Shown in pieces: positions 1 through 9,736 of a stretch of DNA of 64,000 bases; positions within the stretch are counted from its first letter, which is position 1; the number at the start of each line of letters is the position of its first letter. Position numbers and translations under genes: made by a program. Below the pieces are notes generated by a model that had not been told where the DNA came from, made no database searches, and saw only the letters and a program-made list of their open reading frames with translations. This DNA comes from Methanobrevibacter_A sp964431035. GTDB lineage: Archaea > Methanobacteriota > Methanobacteria > Methanobacteriales > Methanobacteriaceae. Location of the stretch: assembly GCA_964431035.1 (NCBI GenBank), contig CAYSIF010000002.1, positions 1 through 64,000 on the forward strand. The letters are read 5' to 3'.

Positions 1-157
1 ATAAAAAAACAAGCAAAAAATAAAAGAAAAAAATCTTAAGTTTCTAGCAATGAAACCTATTCACATTTTTTTTAACAATAGCTCTCTAGGGAGAATTATA
101 AAAATAAGATAAAAAAATAAGTTAAATAGAAAAATAGTGAAAAAGTAGATTGTATTT

Positions 158-1381
158 TTAATCTACAGTAATAATTTTAAGAGTATCAGGTTTTTTAACA
201 ATATGTCCTGATTTAAATGCAACTAAATTTTCAATACCTTTAGATGCAGAAATATCTGCTAATCTTTGAGATACTACTCCATCAAAAATAATAGTTTTTG
301 CATTTGGATTATTTTGTTTAAGCTCATCATAAAGATTCTCAACATCTATTTCCTTAATAACATTTAAAGAATCATCTAAGATTTCACTTTTTCCAGTTCC
401 ACTTAATTTCATTAGCATATTTTTCATGGAACTTAATCTACTAGGTTTTTTAGGCTTAGCAATAGGTTTTTCAAATTTCTTATTATTATTTTTCACATAT
501 TGTGTATTGGTATTGTTTTGCCTATTATTTCTCCTATCATTTTTATAGGAATTATTGTTTGTCATTTGTTCAAGAGGTATTTTATTACGTAATGCAATCA
601 TAACTTCATCTTTTTCTAAATCTTCTACTTCTTTACCTCTTGGAGCTTGAGTTACGTAATCAACATCTCCTACTTGTATAAGTTCTTTAAGTATTAATTG
701 GCCACCATGATCTCCATCAACAAATGCTGTAACGGTTCTGTGTTTTGTTAGTTCTGCAACATCTGCAGGGATATTAACACCTTCAACTGCAACTGTATTT
801 CTAATTCCATATTTAAGTAAATTTAAAACATCAGATCTTCCTTCCACTACAATAATTGCATCGGAGGTATGAACATTTGGTCCTGCAGGTAATTTGTCTT
901 CTCCGTATTCGGATATTTCATTTACTCTCATGGATTCCCTAATTTCTTCAATCATTTTCATACTTTCAGGGGATACAGTTTCCATCATTCCGTTGTAAAT
1001 TTCTTTTGCTCGATTCATTACTTGTTGTCTTTTAACTGCTCTAACGTCTTCGACTTTGAGTACTTTTATTTTTGCTTCGCAAGGTCCTACACGGTCTATG
1101 GTTTCGAGTGATGCTGCAAGTATTGCGGTTTCAATGCGGTCTAAACTTGATGGTATTACTATTTCTCCTTTTGCTCTACCACTATTGGAGTGTAAAATTA
1201 CTTGTATTCTACCAATTCTTCCAGTTCTTTGAAGTTCTCTTAAATCTAAATCATTGCTTAATAATCCTTCAGTTTGGCCGAATACTGCACCTACAACATC
1301 AGGTTTTTCAACAATTCCATTAGCATTTATTTGAGCATGTATTAGGTACTTAGTTGTTGTCAATTCTTCTCCTTTTCCCAT
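158..1381 (-). CDS. dnaG: Archaeal DnaG-type primase, TOPRIM domain
   Basis: 407 residues, full length for archaeal DnaG. This family makes short RNA primers and is also found with the archaeal exosome. The TOPRIM core is visible: a glutamate in IIVVEGRSD (about E180) and the metal-binding DGD (D222, D224). Residues 275-305 are a low-complexity Asn/Arg/Lys stretch that looks like a flexible linker before a conserved C-terminal part. A GAGGGG ribosome site lies just upstream of the ATG at 1381. The gene stands alone and diverges from the gene at 2108 across a 0.7 kb AT-rich gap. The family call is secure. Whether replication or RNA turnover is the main role cannot be read from sequence. Confidence 0.95.
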   Translation of the reverse strand: MGKGEELTTTKYLIHAQINANGIVEKPDVVGAVFGQTEGLLSNDLDLRELQRTGRIGRIQVILHSNSGRAKGEIVIPSSLDRIETAILAASLETIDRVGPCEAKIKVLKVEDVRAVKRQQVMNRAKEIYNGMMETVSPESMKMIEEIRESMRVNEISEYGEDKLPAGPNVHTSDAIIVVEGRSDVLNLLKYGIRNTVAVEGVNIPADVAELTKHRTVTAFVDGDHGGQLILKELIQVGDVDYVTQAPRGKEVEDLEKDEVMIALRNKIPLEQMTNNNSYKNDRRNNRQNNTNTQYVKNNNKKFEKPIAKPKKPSRLSSMKNMLMKLSGTGKSEILDDSLNVIKEIDVENLYDELKQNNPNAKTIIFDGVVSQRLADISASKGIENLVAFKSGHIVKKPDTLKIITVD

Positions 1382-2107
1382 TTTAACCCCTCTATGTTTT
1401 TTTAATATTTTTTTGTAATAAAATAATTATTATAATATTTGGATTATTTATTATTTGCAAGATAATAATACATTATTTACTTATAATACTTGCTTTTTTG
1501 ACTAATATTGGGAAAAAATAGTATTAATTTTTAGGATTTTAATTCTTTTTTTATAGTAGAAAAAAATTATATTAATATTTTTTTTTAGAAGTTTTTTTTA
1601 TGAAAAATAAATATCTTTTTGAAAAAATATTATTTATCTAAAAGATTTTTATATTTATTAAAATTTTCAATCAAGTTAATTATTTTTTATTAAATTTTTT
1701 TTTATTATCTTAAAAGAAAATTAATTATGTATTGATTTTTATAAAAAATTCATTTTTTTTATATGTATTCTTTTTTTAGTTTAAATTAACCCTTTTTTTT
1801 AATAAATATCTGTAAATAATATTTTTATTATCTATTTTTCACACTCCTATTTTATTATTTTTTTTATTATAGTATAGTTTTTTTTATGAATGATAATTAT
1901 TAATGTAAAATAATTTTTTTTTTTTAATATAATTTTTTTTGTAAAAAAAATCATTAAACCCAAAAAAATATTTTTTTCTCATTATTAATTTTTTTTGAGT
2001 ATTATAATTTTGTAATTGTTTATAATATTATTATCTACTTTAATTATATGTAACAAGAACTATATAAAAATATATTATAGTAAAAATTTTTAAGGAAGGA
2101 TTTTAAG
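1382..2107. other. Long AT-rich intergenic gap
   Basis: About 0.7 kb of almost pure A/T runs between two divergent genes. I see no open frame of useful length, no tRNA-like fold and no conserved RNA motif. The only supportable element is the TATA box near 2061 for the downstream gene. The minus-strand promoter of dnaG must lie near 1390-1440, but several A/T-rich boxes fit equally well. Confidence 0.5.
2061..2070 (+). promoter_or_regulatory. TATA box for the RraA-like gene
   Basis: TATATAAAAA lies 37-47 bases before the TTG start at 2108. This is the distance expected for archaeal TBP/TFB promoters giving a short leader. An AAGGAAGGA ribosome site follows at 2092-2100. Confidence 0.55.
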
Positions 2108-2872
2108 TTGAATAAGAGAAAAATATCTGCAAAACATTTTATTAAAGATTTTCAAGATAATTCTGATGATTCTCATGAATCTAACAATGATGCTTGTGAT
2201 AATTCTTCAAAAAAAACTTTTGATATGGATAACTTAATTTTAAATGAATCTAAATCCAATATTCTTGAATATGATGAATTAACTGAAATATTAAATAATT
2301 GTTCTTCTTGTCAATTATCTGATGCACTTAAAGGAATATCTGGAAGTTACGGAGTTATAAAAGGATTAAAACCTGTAAATAATAAAAAAACATATGGTAA
2401 AGTTTTCACAGCAAAAACAAATCCTGATGATTGGGGAACTTCAATCTTAGCAATCGATCAAGCAGAAAAAGGCGACTTCTTATTAATAGATTCTATAGGT
2501 GACCTTATAGCAATATGGGGAGAATTAGCATCAAAATATGCTGAAAATAATGGCATAGTCGGTGTTGGAATATATGGAGCTTCAAGAGATATTGATGCAT
2601 TAATCAATATAGACTTCCCAGTATTCTCATTAAACACAACTCCTAATGCAGGAACCCCAAAAGGCGAGGGAAAATTAAATATAAATTTAAATCTTGATGA
2701 TTTAATAGTAAAACCTGGAGATTTTATCTTTGGAGACGAAAGTGGAGTAGTTGTTATTCCTAAAGAATTATTCTCAGAAGTAATATACCAAACAAATCAG
2801 ATAAAAATTAATGAAATGAAAATTATTGAAGAACTTACAAAAGGAAACTCATTATCTGATATTGTTTTTTAA
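2108..2872 (+). CDS. RraA / HMG-aldolase-fold family protein with acidic N-terminal extension
   Basis: 254 residues. Residues about 60-250 match the RraA/dimethylmenaquinone-methyltransferase-like fold: GDLIAIWGELAS (131-142), then a glycine-rich strand ending in R160-D161. Members range from RNase E regulators in bacteria to 4-hydroxy-4-methyl-2-oxoglutarate aldolases, so the name does not fix a function; archaea lack RNase E of that type. In the usual motif an Asp-Gly precedes the Arg-Asp pair; here the stretch reads GIYGASRD, so that Asp is missing. Residues 1-55 are rich in Asp, Asn and Ser and are not part of the fold. The TTG start is chosen because AAGGAAGGA sits seven bases upstream. 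Confidence 0.75.
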   Translation: MNKRKISAKHFIKDFQDNSDDSHESNNDACDNSSKKTFDMDNLILNESKSNILEYDELTEILNNCSSCQLSDALKGISGSYGVIKGLKPVNNKKTYGKVFTAKTNPDDWGTSILAIDQAEKGDFLLIDSIGDLIAIWGELASKYAENNGIVGVGIYGASRDIDALINIDFPVFSLNTTPNAGTPKGEGKLNINLNLDDLIVKPGDFIFGDESGVVVIPKELFSEVIYQTNQIKINEMKIIEELTKGNSLSDIVF

Positions 2873-2950
2873 ATTATTTTTTTCTATAATCATATACTTT
2901 AGTAATTTATTTAAATAGGAAATTTTAATTATATATAATATTAACTAAAA

Positions 2951-2960
2951 GTTTATATAT
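2951..2960 (+). promoter_or_regulatory. TATA box for gar1-tfb
   Basis: GTTTATATAT lies about 50 bases before the gar1 ATG. It is the best TATA-like element in the 137-base spacer and probably drives gar1 and tfb together. Confidence 0.5.
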
Positions 2961-3009
2961 GCTCACTAATAAAATATTAAAGGTATATATAAATTTGAAC
3001 TGATTTTTT

Positions 3010-3275
3010 ATGAAAGTTTTAGGAAAAACATCACATATTGCAAATTCAGGTAAACTAATTGTTATAACAGATAAAACACCACCTGCAGGAGCAATAGTAT
3101 TTGATAAAAATAAAACTAAAATAGGAAAAATAAATGATATATTCGGACCAGTAAAAACACCCTATGTATCAATAAGACTATTTAAATCAACAAACATAGA
3201 AAATCTAAAAAATAATTTTGGTGAAGAAGTATACATATCACCATCAAACAAAAAAAAGAAACGGGGGAATAAACC

Positions 3276-3303
<28 letters not shown>
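3010..3303 (+). CDS. gar1: H/ACA RNP protein Gar1
   Basis: 97 residues, the size of archaeal Gar1, a small beta-barrel protein of the H/ACA ribonucleoprotein that directs pseudouridylation of rRNA with Cbf5, Nop10 and L7Ae. Visible family features are the start KVLGKTSHIANSGKLIV, the central IGKINDIFGPVKTPYVSI strand-turn region (about 37-56) and a basic Lys/Arg tail (about 78-97). The gene runs directly into tfb; the last 28 bases overlap the proposed tfb start, suggesting one transcript and coupled translation. In many archaea gar1 and tfb are neighbours, which supports both calls. Confidence 0.9.
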
Positions 3304-4229
<926 letters not shown>

Positions 4230-4254
4230 AAAAATACTCTCAAATATCTTACTC

Positions 4255-4262
4255 TTTTTTTT
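4255..4262 (+). terminator. Oligo-T terminator after tfb
   Basis: A run of eight T residues lies 26 bases after the tfb stop and just before the convergent gene at 4270. Archaeal RNA polymerase terminates at such U-runs. Confidence 0.5.
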
Positions 4263-4269
4263 AAAAAAA

Positions 4270-6165
4270 TTAATAATCCTTACTATATTTTTGAATATCC
4301 TTTTCTAATTCTTTAAAAATAGCACTATTATCAGTATTCTTATTCTTATTCAAATTAACCTTATAATCTTCAAGATTATCAATAAAACTTTTAACAAGCT
4401 TACTATTTATCTGGTCATGATACTCACCATAGCCTAACTTCTCAACATAAAAACCATTTAAAATCTGCTCAAAATTACCTTCTGCAGGAATACTATAAAC
4501 TGGCTTTTTAAGATAAATAGCCTCAGAAATCATAGTAAAACCTCCATTAGTAATAATTGCCTTAGCACAACGCATATCTTCATAAAAAATATCTTCATTA
4601 AATTTACGATAAGTTAAATTACCTTCAACACACTCTTTATTAAAACCATAAACAATAAACTTCTCATCAATATCTTTAAGATTATTCATTAACTCAATAT
4701 TAGAATCACTAGTCTGATAAATAATAATATAATCCTTATCCTCAGGTTTTAAGGACATAATCTCCTCACGAATTATTGGAGGATAAAGAACACTTTTTTC
4801 AGGATTTTTCAATGGAGGTGTAAAAAAACTAGTTAAAATATGTTTAACAGGTCGTAGAATATATGCCTTAGTAACAGCTTTAGCAAATAAACGATCTTTC
4901 TTATGGAATGGAGGATACTCATACCTAGTTTGAGTAATCATATGAATATTACCTATACTAATTAAAGGAACATTAATCAATTTACTAAGAATACTAGAAT
5001 AATTCTCAAAATCTGAAATAATTATATTTGGCTTAAATTCTCTTGATTTTTTATATAATATATCATAACCTTCTTTTAAATTAGTAGGATTAGTTTTAAC
5101 AGCCCTAAACAAAGTTTTCTTATTCCTAACCTTATTATTCTCATAAATAGTGTTAAAACCACCAATTTCATAAACATTATCAAATTTCTCATTTAAATAT
5201 TCATACGCTCGATTACTAGAGAAAACATAAACATCATGATGTTTTTTTAATTCTTTAATAACAACACCACTTCTTACAGCATGACCCATACCTTCTCCAC
5301 AAACAGAATAAAAAATTCTTTTTCTTTTACTAGACTTTGATATATCACTTGAAGGCACAGTCTGAAGTGCAGTATTATTAACAGCAACACTTGTCTCAAA
5401 TTCATCATCAGCACTGGAACTTGCAGTAATTTTATCAAGATCCTCTTTTTCTAAAGGAGTTATTGGGTCATGTCCAAAACCATAATTTAACTCTTCAGCA
5501 CTGGTTTTTCTACCTCTAAAATCATTAAAAGTACTTTTACCATAAATTTTAAGAAGATTATATAATCCCTCTTCCTCTAATCTTCTAGTAGAAACACCAA
5601 TACGTGGTTTTCTAAGAACTTTAAACTTATCAATCCTAGCTATACGTTCTATATAATCAGTATCTTCTCCAAAATTTAAAGACTCATCAAAACCACCAAT
5701 ACGCTCATGCAAATCTCTTTTAACAATTATACCATAACATCCAGCACCATGAGGTTTAATATTCTCAACAGCAATCATAAACCAATTAGCAAAATCATGG
5801 AGAATAATATCTCTTCTATTCTTAGAAAGAGGAGTCATTTGTGTTATACTAATACCTAAACCTTCCTCTTCAAATTCATCAACAACCTCTTCTAAATAAT
5901 TTCTAGTAAGCATTAAATCTGAGTCTAAAAATATTAATATATCTCCAGTAGCAACCTTAGCACCATTATTACGACCTACAGCAGGCAATCCTCCAGAAAC
6001 AACTTTACAACCATAATCTTTAGCAATATCAACTGTACGATCTAAAGAATTATTATCTGCAATAATAACTTCATAATCAGTAAATTTTTGTTCTTTAATA
6101 CTTTTTAAAAGAGGTGGAAGATAATTTTCTTCATTATACGTTGGTATAATAATACTTACTTTCAT
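4270..6165 (-). CDS. Two-domain glycosyltransferase (GT2 + MJ1255-type)
   Basis: 631 residues with two enzymes in one chain. Residues 1-230 are a GT-A fold family 2 glycosyltransferase: start VSIIIPTYNE, D37 in IIADNNS, metal-binding D81-S-D83, and GEDTDY near 167. A Ser/Asp-rich linker spans about 245-280. Residues 281-620 are a GT-B fold transferase of the MJ1255/VC2487 type, with GEGMGHA near 291-297 and ITNGGFTMISEAI in the donor-binding C-terminal half. Both domains look intact. Acceptor and sugars cannot be told from sequence; cell-surface glycolipid or pseudomurein work is an inference. A GGAGAATGG ribosome site precedes the ATG. The membrane protein gene upstream ends 43 bases away, suggesting an operon. 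Confidence 0.85.
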   Translation of the reverse strand: MKVSIIIPTYNEENYLPPLLKSIKEQKFTDYEVIIADNNSLDRTVDIAKDYGCKVVSGGLPAVGRNNGAKVATGDILIFLDSDLMLTRNYLEEVVDEFEEEGLGISITQMTPLSKNRRDIILHDFANWFMIAVENIKPHGAGCYGIIVKRDLHERIGGFDESLNFGEDTDYIERIARIDKFKVLRKPRIGVSTRRLEEEGLYNLLKIYGKSTFNDFRGRKTSAEELNYGFGHDPITPLEKEDLDKITASSSADDEFETSVAVNNTALQTVPSSDISKSSKRKRIFYSVCGEGMGHAVRSGVVIKELKKHHDVYVFSSNRAYEYLNEKFDNVYEIGGFNTIYENNKVRNKKTLFRAVKTNPTNLKEGYDILYKKSREFKPNIIISDFENYSSILSKLINVPLISIGNIHMITQTRYEYPPFHKKDRLFAKAVTKAYILRPVKHILTSFFTPPLKNPEKSVLYPPIIREEIMSLKPEDKDYIIIYQTSDSNIELMNNLKDIDEKFIVYGFNKECVEGNLTYRKFNEDIFYEDMRCAKAIITNGGFTMISEAIYLKKPVYSIPAEGNFEQILNGFYVEKLGYGEYHDQINSKLVKSFIDNLEDYKVNLNKNKNTDNSAIFKELEKDIQKYSKDY

Positions 6166-6208
6166 TAGATACCATTCTCCTAAATTACTATAAATTATAT
6201 CATTTCTA

Positions 6209-7321
6209 TCATAAATATGAATAAGTATTCCAACTCAAGGTATAATATTCACATTCACCCTTTAAATTTTCACCTAATTTATTTTCTAATTCCATCTCAT
6301 TATAACTGGAATTAAACTCAACATTTAAACTATTATCTGTACTAACAATTTTTATAGTATCAAAATGACTTAAATCAACATTTTCAGGATTCACAATATC
6401 TGCTTCATAATATTCTGGATTAGATCCTACAAAAGCCACACTAAGTCTTAAAAGTATAATAAAAAGCAAAATTAGATGAGGAATTATATTTCTAAGACCT
6501 GCTTTATAATCAGTGAAATGTTTTATAACATATGGATCATCTTCAACATTTTCACACCAATCCTTTTTATTAAAAGCTTTTCCTGCCCAATATTCTAAAG
6601 TATTTGAATTATATTTTTTCACTATTATTAAATACATTCCTCCAAGAAATGGTGTTGAAAAAAATCCTCCATCAATTAATCCAATAATCCCAATACTTAA
6701 TGCAAGACATAAAACAATCCTTGTGTAAAAACTCCGATTTTGAACTGCTTTAACCATCATTAAACCAGTAATAGGGATTAAAATAAATAATAACTTAATA
6801 TAAAATGGAATGTATTGTTCAAGAGAACTTCCAGTATGAATACCTGTAGGAATAGCAGTTAAGATAGTATTAATAATAACACCAAAAACAGACTTATAAA
6901 CATGAGAATGAAGAATACTAGTACTAGTCATAGTAGGATCCATAGCATTAAAAATAGTAAAAACACCAAGATGTAAACTATAACGAATATTAACTTCACT
7001 TATTAAACCACAAACTCCTAAAAAGAATAATAAAATAAAAACTAACCTTAGATAATCATCGGTTGTTCTTCTTAAAAATTTAGGCCAGGGTATCTTTTTA
7101 ATTATACTGTAATTCTCAAGCTCACTAACTATTAAAAAAAATCCATAAATAAAGAAAAATAAAATATCCTTACCTTTAGAAGAACCCATTAATAATGGTT
7201 GTGTAAGCATCCGTATTCCATTATCTAAAATATTGGTAAAAAATAATACTAAAGATATTATAATAAGTATAATACCAATTAAATGAACCTTGTTAAGTTT
7301 AAACATATTTATTTTTCCCAT
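6209..7321 (-). CDS. Polytopic membrane protein of unknown function
   Basis: 370 residues with about eight hydrophobic helices, the first at about 12-30, and a soluble C-terminal tail of about 65 residues predicted outside or inside the last helix. Loop motifs STSILHSHVYKS and PTGIHTGSSLEQY, with several His and Ser/Thr, are notable but I do not recognise a family. It probably shares a transcript with the downstream two-domain glycosyltransferase, so a part in glycan or lipid-linked sugar handling is possible but unproven. The ATG at 7321 is used; a second ATG at residue 6 is also possible. Confidence 0.6.
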   Translation of the reverse strand: MGKINMFKLNKVHLIGIILIIISLVLFFTNILDNGIRMLTQPLLMGSSKGKDILFFFIYGFFLIVSELENYSIIKKIPWPKFLRRTTDDYLRLVFILLFFLGVCGLISEVNIRYSLHLGVFTIFNAMDPTMTSTSILHSHVYKSVFGVIINTILTAIPTGIHTGSSLEQYIPFYIKLLFILIPITGLMMVKAVQNRSFYTRIVLCLALSIGIIGLIDGGFFSTPFLGGMYLIIVKKYNSNTLEYWAGKAFNKKDWCENVEDDPYVIKHFTDYKAGLRNIIPHLILLFIILLRLSVAFVGSNPEYYEADIVNPENVDLSHFDTIKIVSTDNSLNVEFNSSYNEMELENKLGENLKGECEYYTLSWNTYSYL

Positions 7322-7451
7322 TTTTCCTGTAATTTAACAAAAAGAATAATTTATTACATAATTTATATTTTTAATATAATAATATTTTTTTTATCATTAT
7401 AAACATATAATAAATATATAATAAAAAAAATTACATTAATTCATAATAAAA

Positions 7452-8267
7452 TTGGAGATTTTGCCTATTTTAACAGTATTATATATTTTTTCATTAATTA
7501 TTATTGGAATATTAGTGGGATTATGCTCAGGACTCTTTGGAGTTGGTGGAGGATTCCTAATGGTTCCTTTACAATTTTTTCTTTTAACTTCCAACAATAT
7601 TAACCCTGATATTGCACTAATCATCTCTTTTGCAACAAGTTTAGCAATCATAATCCCAACATCCATAACAAGTGCATATAAACATAATAAAGAATTAAAC
7701 AATATTCTTAAACCAGGATTACTCCTAGGATTATTTGGTATAATTGGTGGTTTATTAGGAGGATTCCTTGCTGTTAGAACACCTACAAAAATATTACAAA
7801 TAATATTTGGAATTTTATTAATAATAATTGCAGTAAAAATGTTTACAGATAAAAATATGAAAAATAATTCCAAAAAACATGAATTAAACATTATCTTAGA
7901 AGCAATAATTGGAATATTTGTAGGAATATTCTCAGGTTTATTAGGTGTTGGTGGAGGAGTAATTATAATACCAATACTTTCAGTATTTATAGGATACTCA
8001 TTAATTGAATCTATTGGAATATCCTCAATTTTCATATCACTAACAGCAATAGGGGGTATGAGCTCTTATATTATATCTGGATTTAATATAAGTCCACTAC
8101 CTTACTCTTTAGGATATGTTAATTTAATACATTTCATTGGAATTGCATTATTCTCAATACCATTTGCTTATATTGGTGCTTATTTATCACATAAAATTCC
8201 TATAAACTTAATACAAAAAATATTCTCAATACTTATTATATTAATGGCAATAAAAATGCTATTCTAA
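7452..8267 (+). CDS. TauE/SafE family membrane permease
   Basis: 271 residues and eight or nine membrane helices. The protein is an internal duplication typical of TauE/SafE transporters: GLCSGLFGVGGGFLMVP near residues 23-39 is repeated as GIFSGLLGVGGGVIIIP near 157-173. Members export sulfite, sulfoacetate or other anions; the substrate here is unknown. The start is a TTG with no Shine-Dalgarno motif, but a TATA-like stretch lies about 35-45 bases upstream (7404-7420), so a nearly leaderless mRNA is likely. The gene diverges from the membrane protein/glycosyltransferase pair and converges on the YbjQ-like group. Confidence 0.8.
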   Translation: MEILPILTVLYIFSLIIIGILVGLCSGLFGVGGGFLMVPLQFFLLTSNNINPDIALIISFATSLAIIIPTSITSAYKHNKELNNILKPGLLLGLFGIIGGLLGGFLAVRTPTKILQIIFGILLIIIAVKMFTDKNMKNNSKKHELNIILEAIIGIFVGIFSGLLGVGGGVIIIPILSVFIGYSLIESIGISSIFISLTAIGGMSSYIISGFNISPLPYSLGYVNLIHFIGIALFSIPFAYIGAYLSHKIPINLIQKIFSILIILMAIKMLF

Positions 8268-8287
8268 AAAAAAATAAGTTAATATTT

Positions 8288-9130
8288 TTAATTGTAGTTT
8301 ACACCAGTACCATGAGCTGTAACTATACACATAGTACCTCTACCATCTATTACTTCATATCTTAAAGTTAAATCTAAAATACCATTACAATTATCCTTTT
8401 TAACATTATCTGCTAAATCAGATATAGCCTGGTTTTTAACTTTAATTAAATCTTTTAATAATCTTTCACTATTCTTTTCAAAACCCATAGGATTTTTTGC
8501 TTTATAAATAACTTTGCCCTCATAAATTCCTTTATATTCATTTATATCATATTCTTCAATATGGGTTGTGCTTAATAATAAAACTCCTAAATCATTAATA
8601 TTAATTTTTAATGAGTCATCATAATTTGCAGCATCTTCCATACTTTTATTAAGATATTTATCTTTTCTAAAGAGAATTTTCATAAAACCATGTTCGTATA
8701 GAAAATCTGTAATCTTTTTAAATATTCCGGAAATGTATGAAATCACAGATAATGAAGTAATAATTATAAAATAGTTTATTAAAGTTGGAAGTGCAGATTG
8801 TAAAATAATAAAAATACTTCCAATTGTAATTACATTAACACCTAATGTTGGATTAGCTATAATAAAACCATAAACCACGGTAACAGCAAATAAAATAAAT
8901 GCACTAACTGCACCAGTTGTCTCACCCATATATTTTTTCGCTAAATAAGTTTCAGCATATCCTGCTGCTAAAGGCGAGACTACTAATCCTAAATTCCAAC
9001 CAAAAATTGCAATATTAAAAAATAAGAAAATCCAATAGGTCACTAATCCAGCTATTATCCCATTTAGAATACAAAATGTAGCCTCACTAATTTTATCAAG
9101 ATTTGCTTGATTTTGTTTGCTTAATATCAT
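8288..9130 (-). CDS. Membrane protein with C-terminal YbjQ/UPF0145-like domain
   Basis: 280 residues. Residues about 18-140 hold four or five membrane helices. Residues about 185-280 resemble the neighbouring small YbjQ protein: both end in a strand of the form (C/T)I(L)VTA(H/Y)GT(G/A)V. The cytosolic domain is therefore probably a paralogue of the UPF0145 (YbjQ) fold, which forms homopentamers and is sometimes called heavy-metal-binding without proof. Last gene of the minus-strand group that begins with pyrH. No ribosome site is obvious. Function unknown. Confidence 0.6.
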   Translation of the reverse strand: MILSKQNQANLDKISEATFCILNGIIAGLVTYWIFLFFNIAIFGWNLGLVVSPLAAGYAETYLAKKYMGETTGAVSAFILFAVTVVYGFIIANPTLGVNVITIGSIFIILQSALPTLINYFIIITSLSVISYISGIFKKITDFLYEHGFMKILFRKDKYLNKSMEDAANYDDSLKININDLGVLLLSTTHIEEYDINEYKGIYEGKVIYKAKNPMGFEKNSERLLKDLIKVKNQAISDLADNVKKDNCNGILDLTLRYEVIDGRGTMCIVTAHGTGVNYN

Positions 9131-9165
9131 AAAAAAAATTTTCTAATATTATTTCTCTTTTTTTT

Positions 9166-9489
9166 TTATTCGTAAGTTACAGCAGTTCCATAAGCAGTTA
9201 CAAGGATAGTATTCCCCATAGTTCCGCCTAAATTATTGTATGAAATTTTCAATCCAATAATTGCATTAGCTCCAACTTTTGAGGCTTTATCTTTCATAAT
9301 CTTGAGAGAATCTTTTCTTGCTTTACTTATTTCTTCTTGATAAGATGTTGTTCTTCCGCTAACAACATCTCTAACTCCTGAGAATAAATCTTTATAAACA
9401 TTAGAACCTATTAATGATTCTCCTGTTACAAGACCATGATATTTGATTATATTTTTGTTTTCTATTGTATTTGTGGAAGATAAAAGCAT
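9166..9489 (-). CDS. YbjQ / UPF0145 family protein
   Basis: 107 residues, the usual size for the family. Conserved features are GLVTGESLIGSNVYKD (21-36), an alpha helix rich in Lys and Ala around 50-70 with ARKDSLKIMKDKA, and the closing GANAIIGLKISYN...TAYGTAV segment. The fold is a small soluble pentamer; no activity is established. It lies between the DUF2116 gene and a membrane protein that carries a related domain, so the three may act together at the membrane. Confidence 0.8.
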   Translation of the reverse strand: MLLSSTNTIENKNIIKYHGLVTGESLIGSNVYKDLFSGVRDVVSGRTTSYQEEISKARKDSLKIMKDKASKVGANAIIGLKISYNNLGGTMGNTILVTAYGTAVTYE

Positions 9490-9515
9490 TTAATATATTT
9501 CCATTATAATTTTTT

Positions 9516-9707
9516 TTATCTTAAAAATGTCATATATGCCCAAACGAGAACGAATACTACTAATACAGCAAATAATAGCATACGGGATTTTCTACTTTGT
9601 TTTTGTCTTATAGCAATTACTTTATCACATTCTGCAGAACATGTTTTTTCATCTAAAGGGATGCTTGTTCCACATACTGGGCAATGTTTATGAGGGTCTA
9701 CTGCCAT
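9516..9707 (-). CDS. DUF2116 zinc-ribbon protein with membrane anchor
   Basis: 63 residues. The N-terminal half has CPVCGTSI then CSAECD, a treble-clef or zinc-ribbon pattern of DUF2116, followed by a basic stretch RQKQSRKSR and one C-terminal membrane helix (about 43-61). Such tail-anchored small zinc proteins are common in methanogens and have no known role. A GGAG ribosome site precedes the ATG. It sits 29 bases downstream of pyrH. Confidence 0.8.
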   Translation of the reverse strand: MAVDPHKHCPVCGTSIPLDEKTCSAECDKVIAIRQKQSRKSRMLLFAVLVVFVLVWAYMTFLR

Positions 9708-9736
9708 TTTTTATCAACTCCAAAAAAATAATTTTT

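Noticed and set aside
7436..8035. Minus-strand open frame of about 199 codons inside the TauE permease gene
   Set aside because: Pro/Asn/Ile-rich translation mirrors the codons of the membrane protein on the plus strand, which has clear internal repeats of the TauE family.
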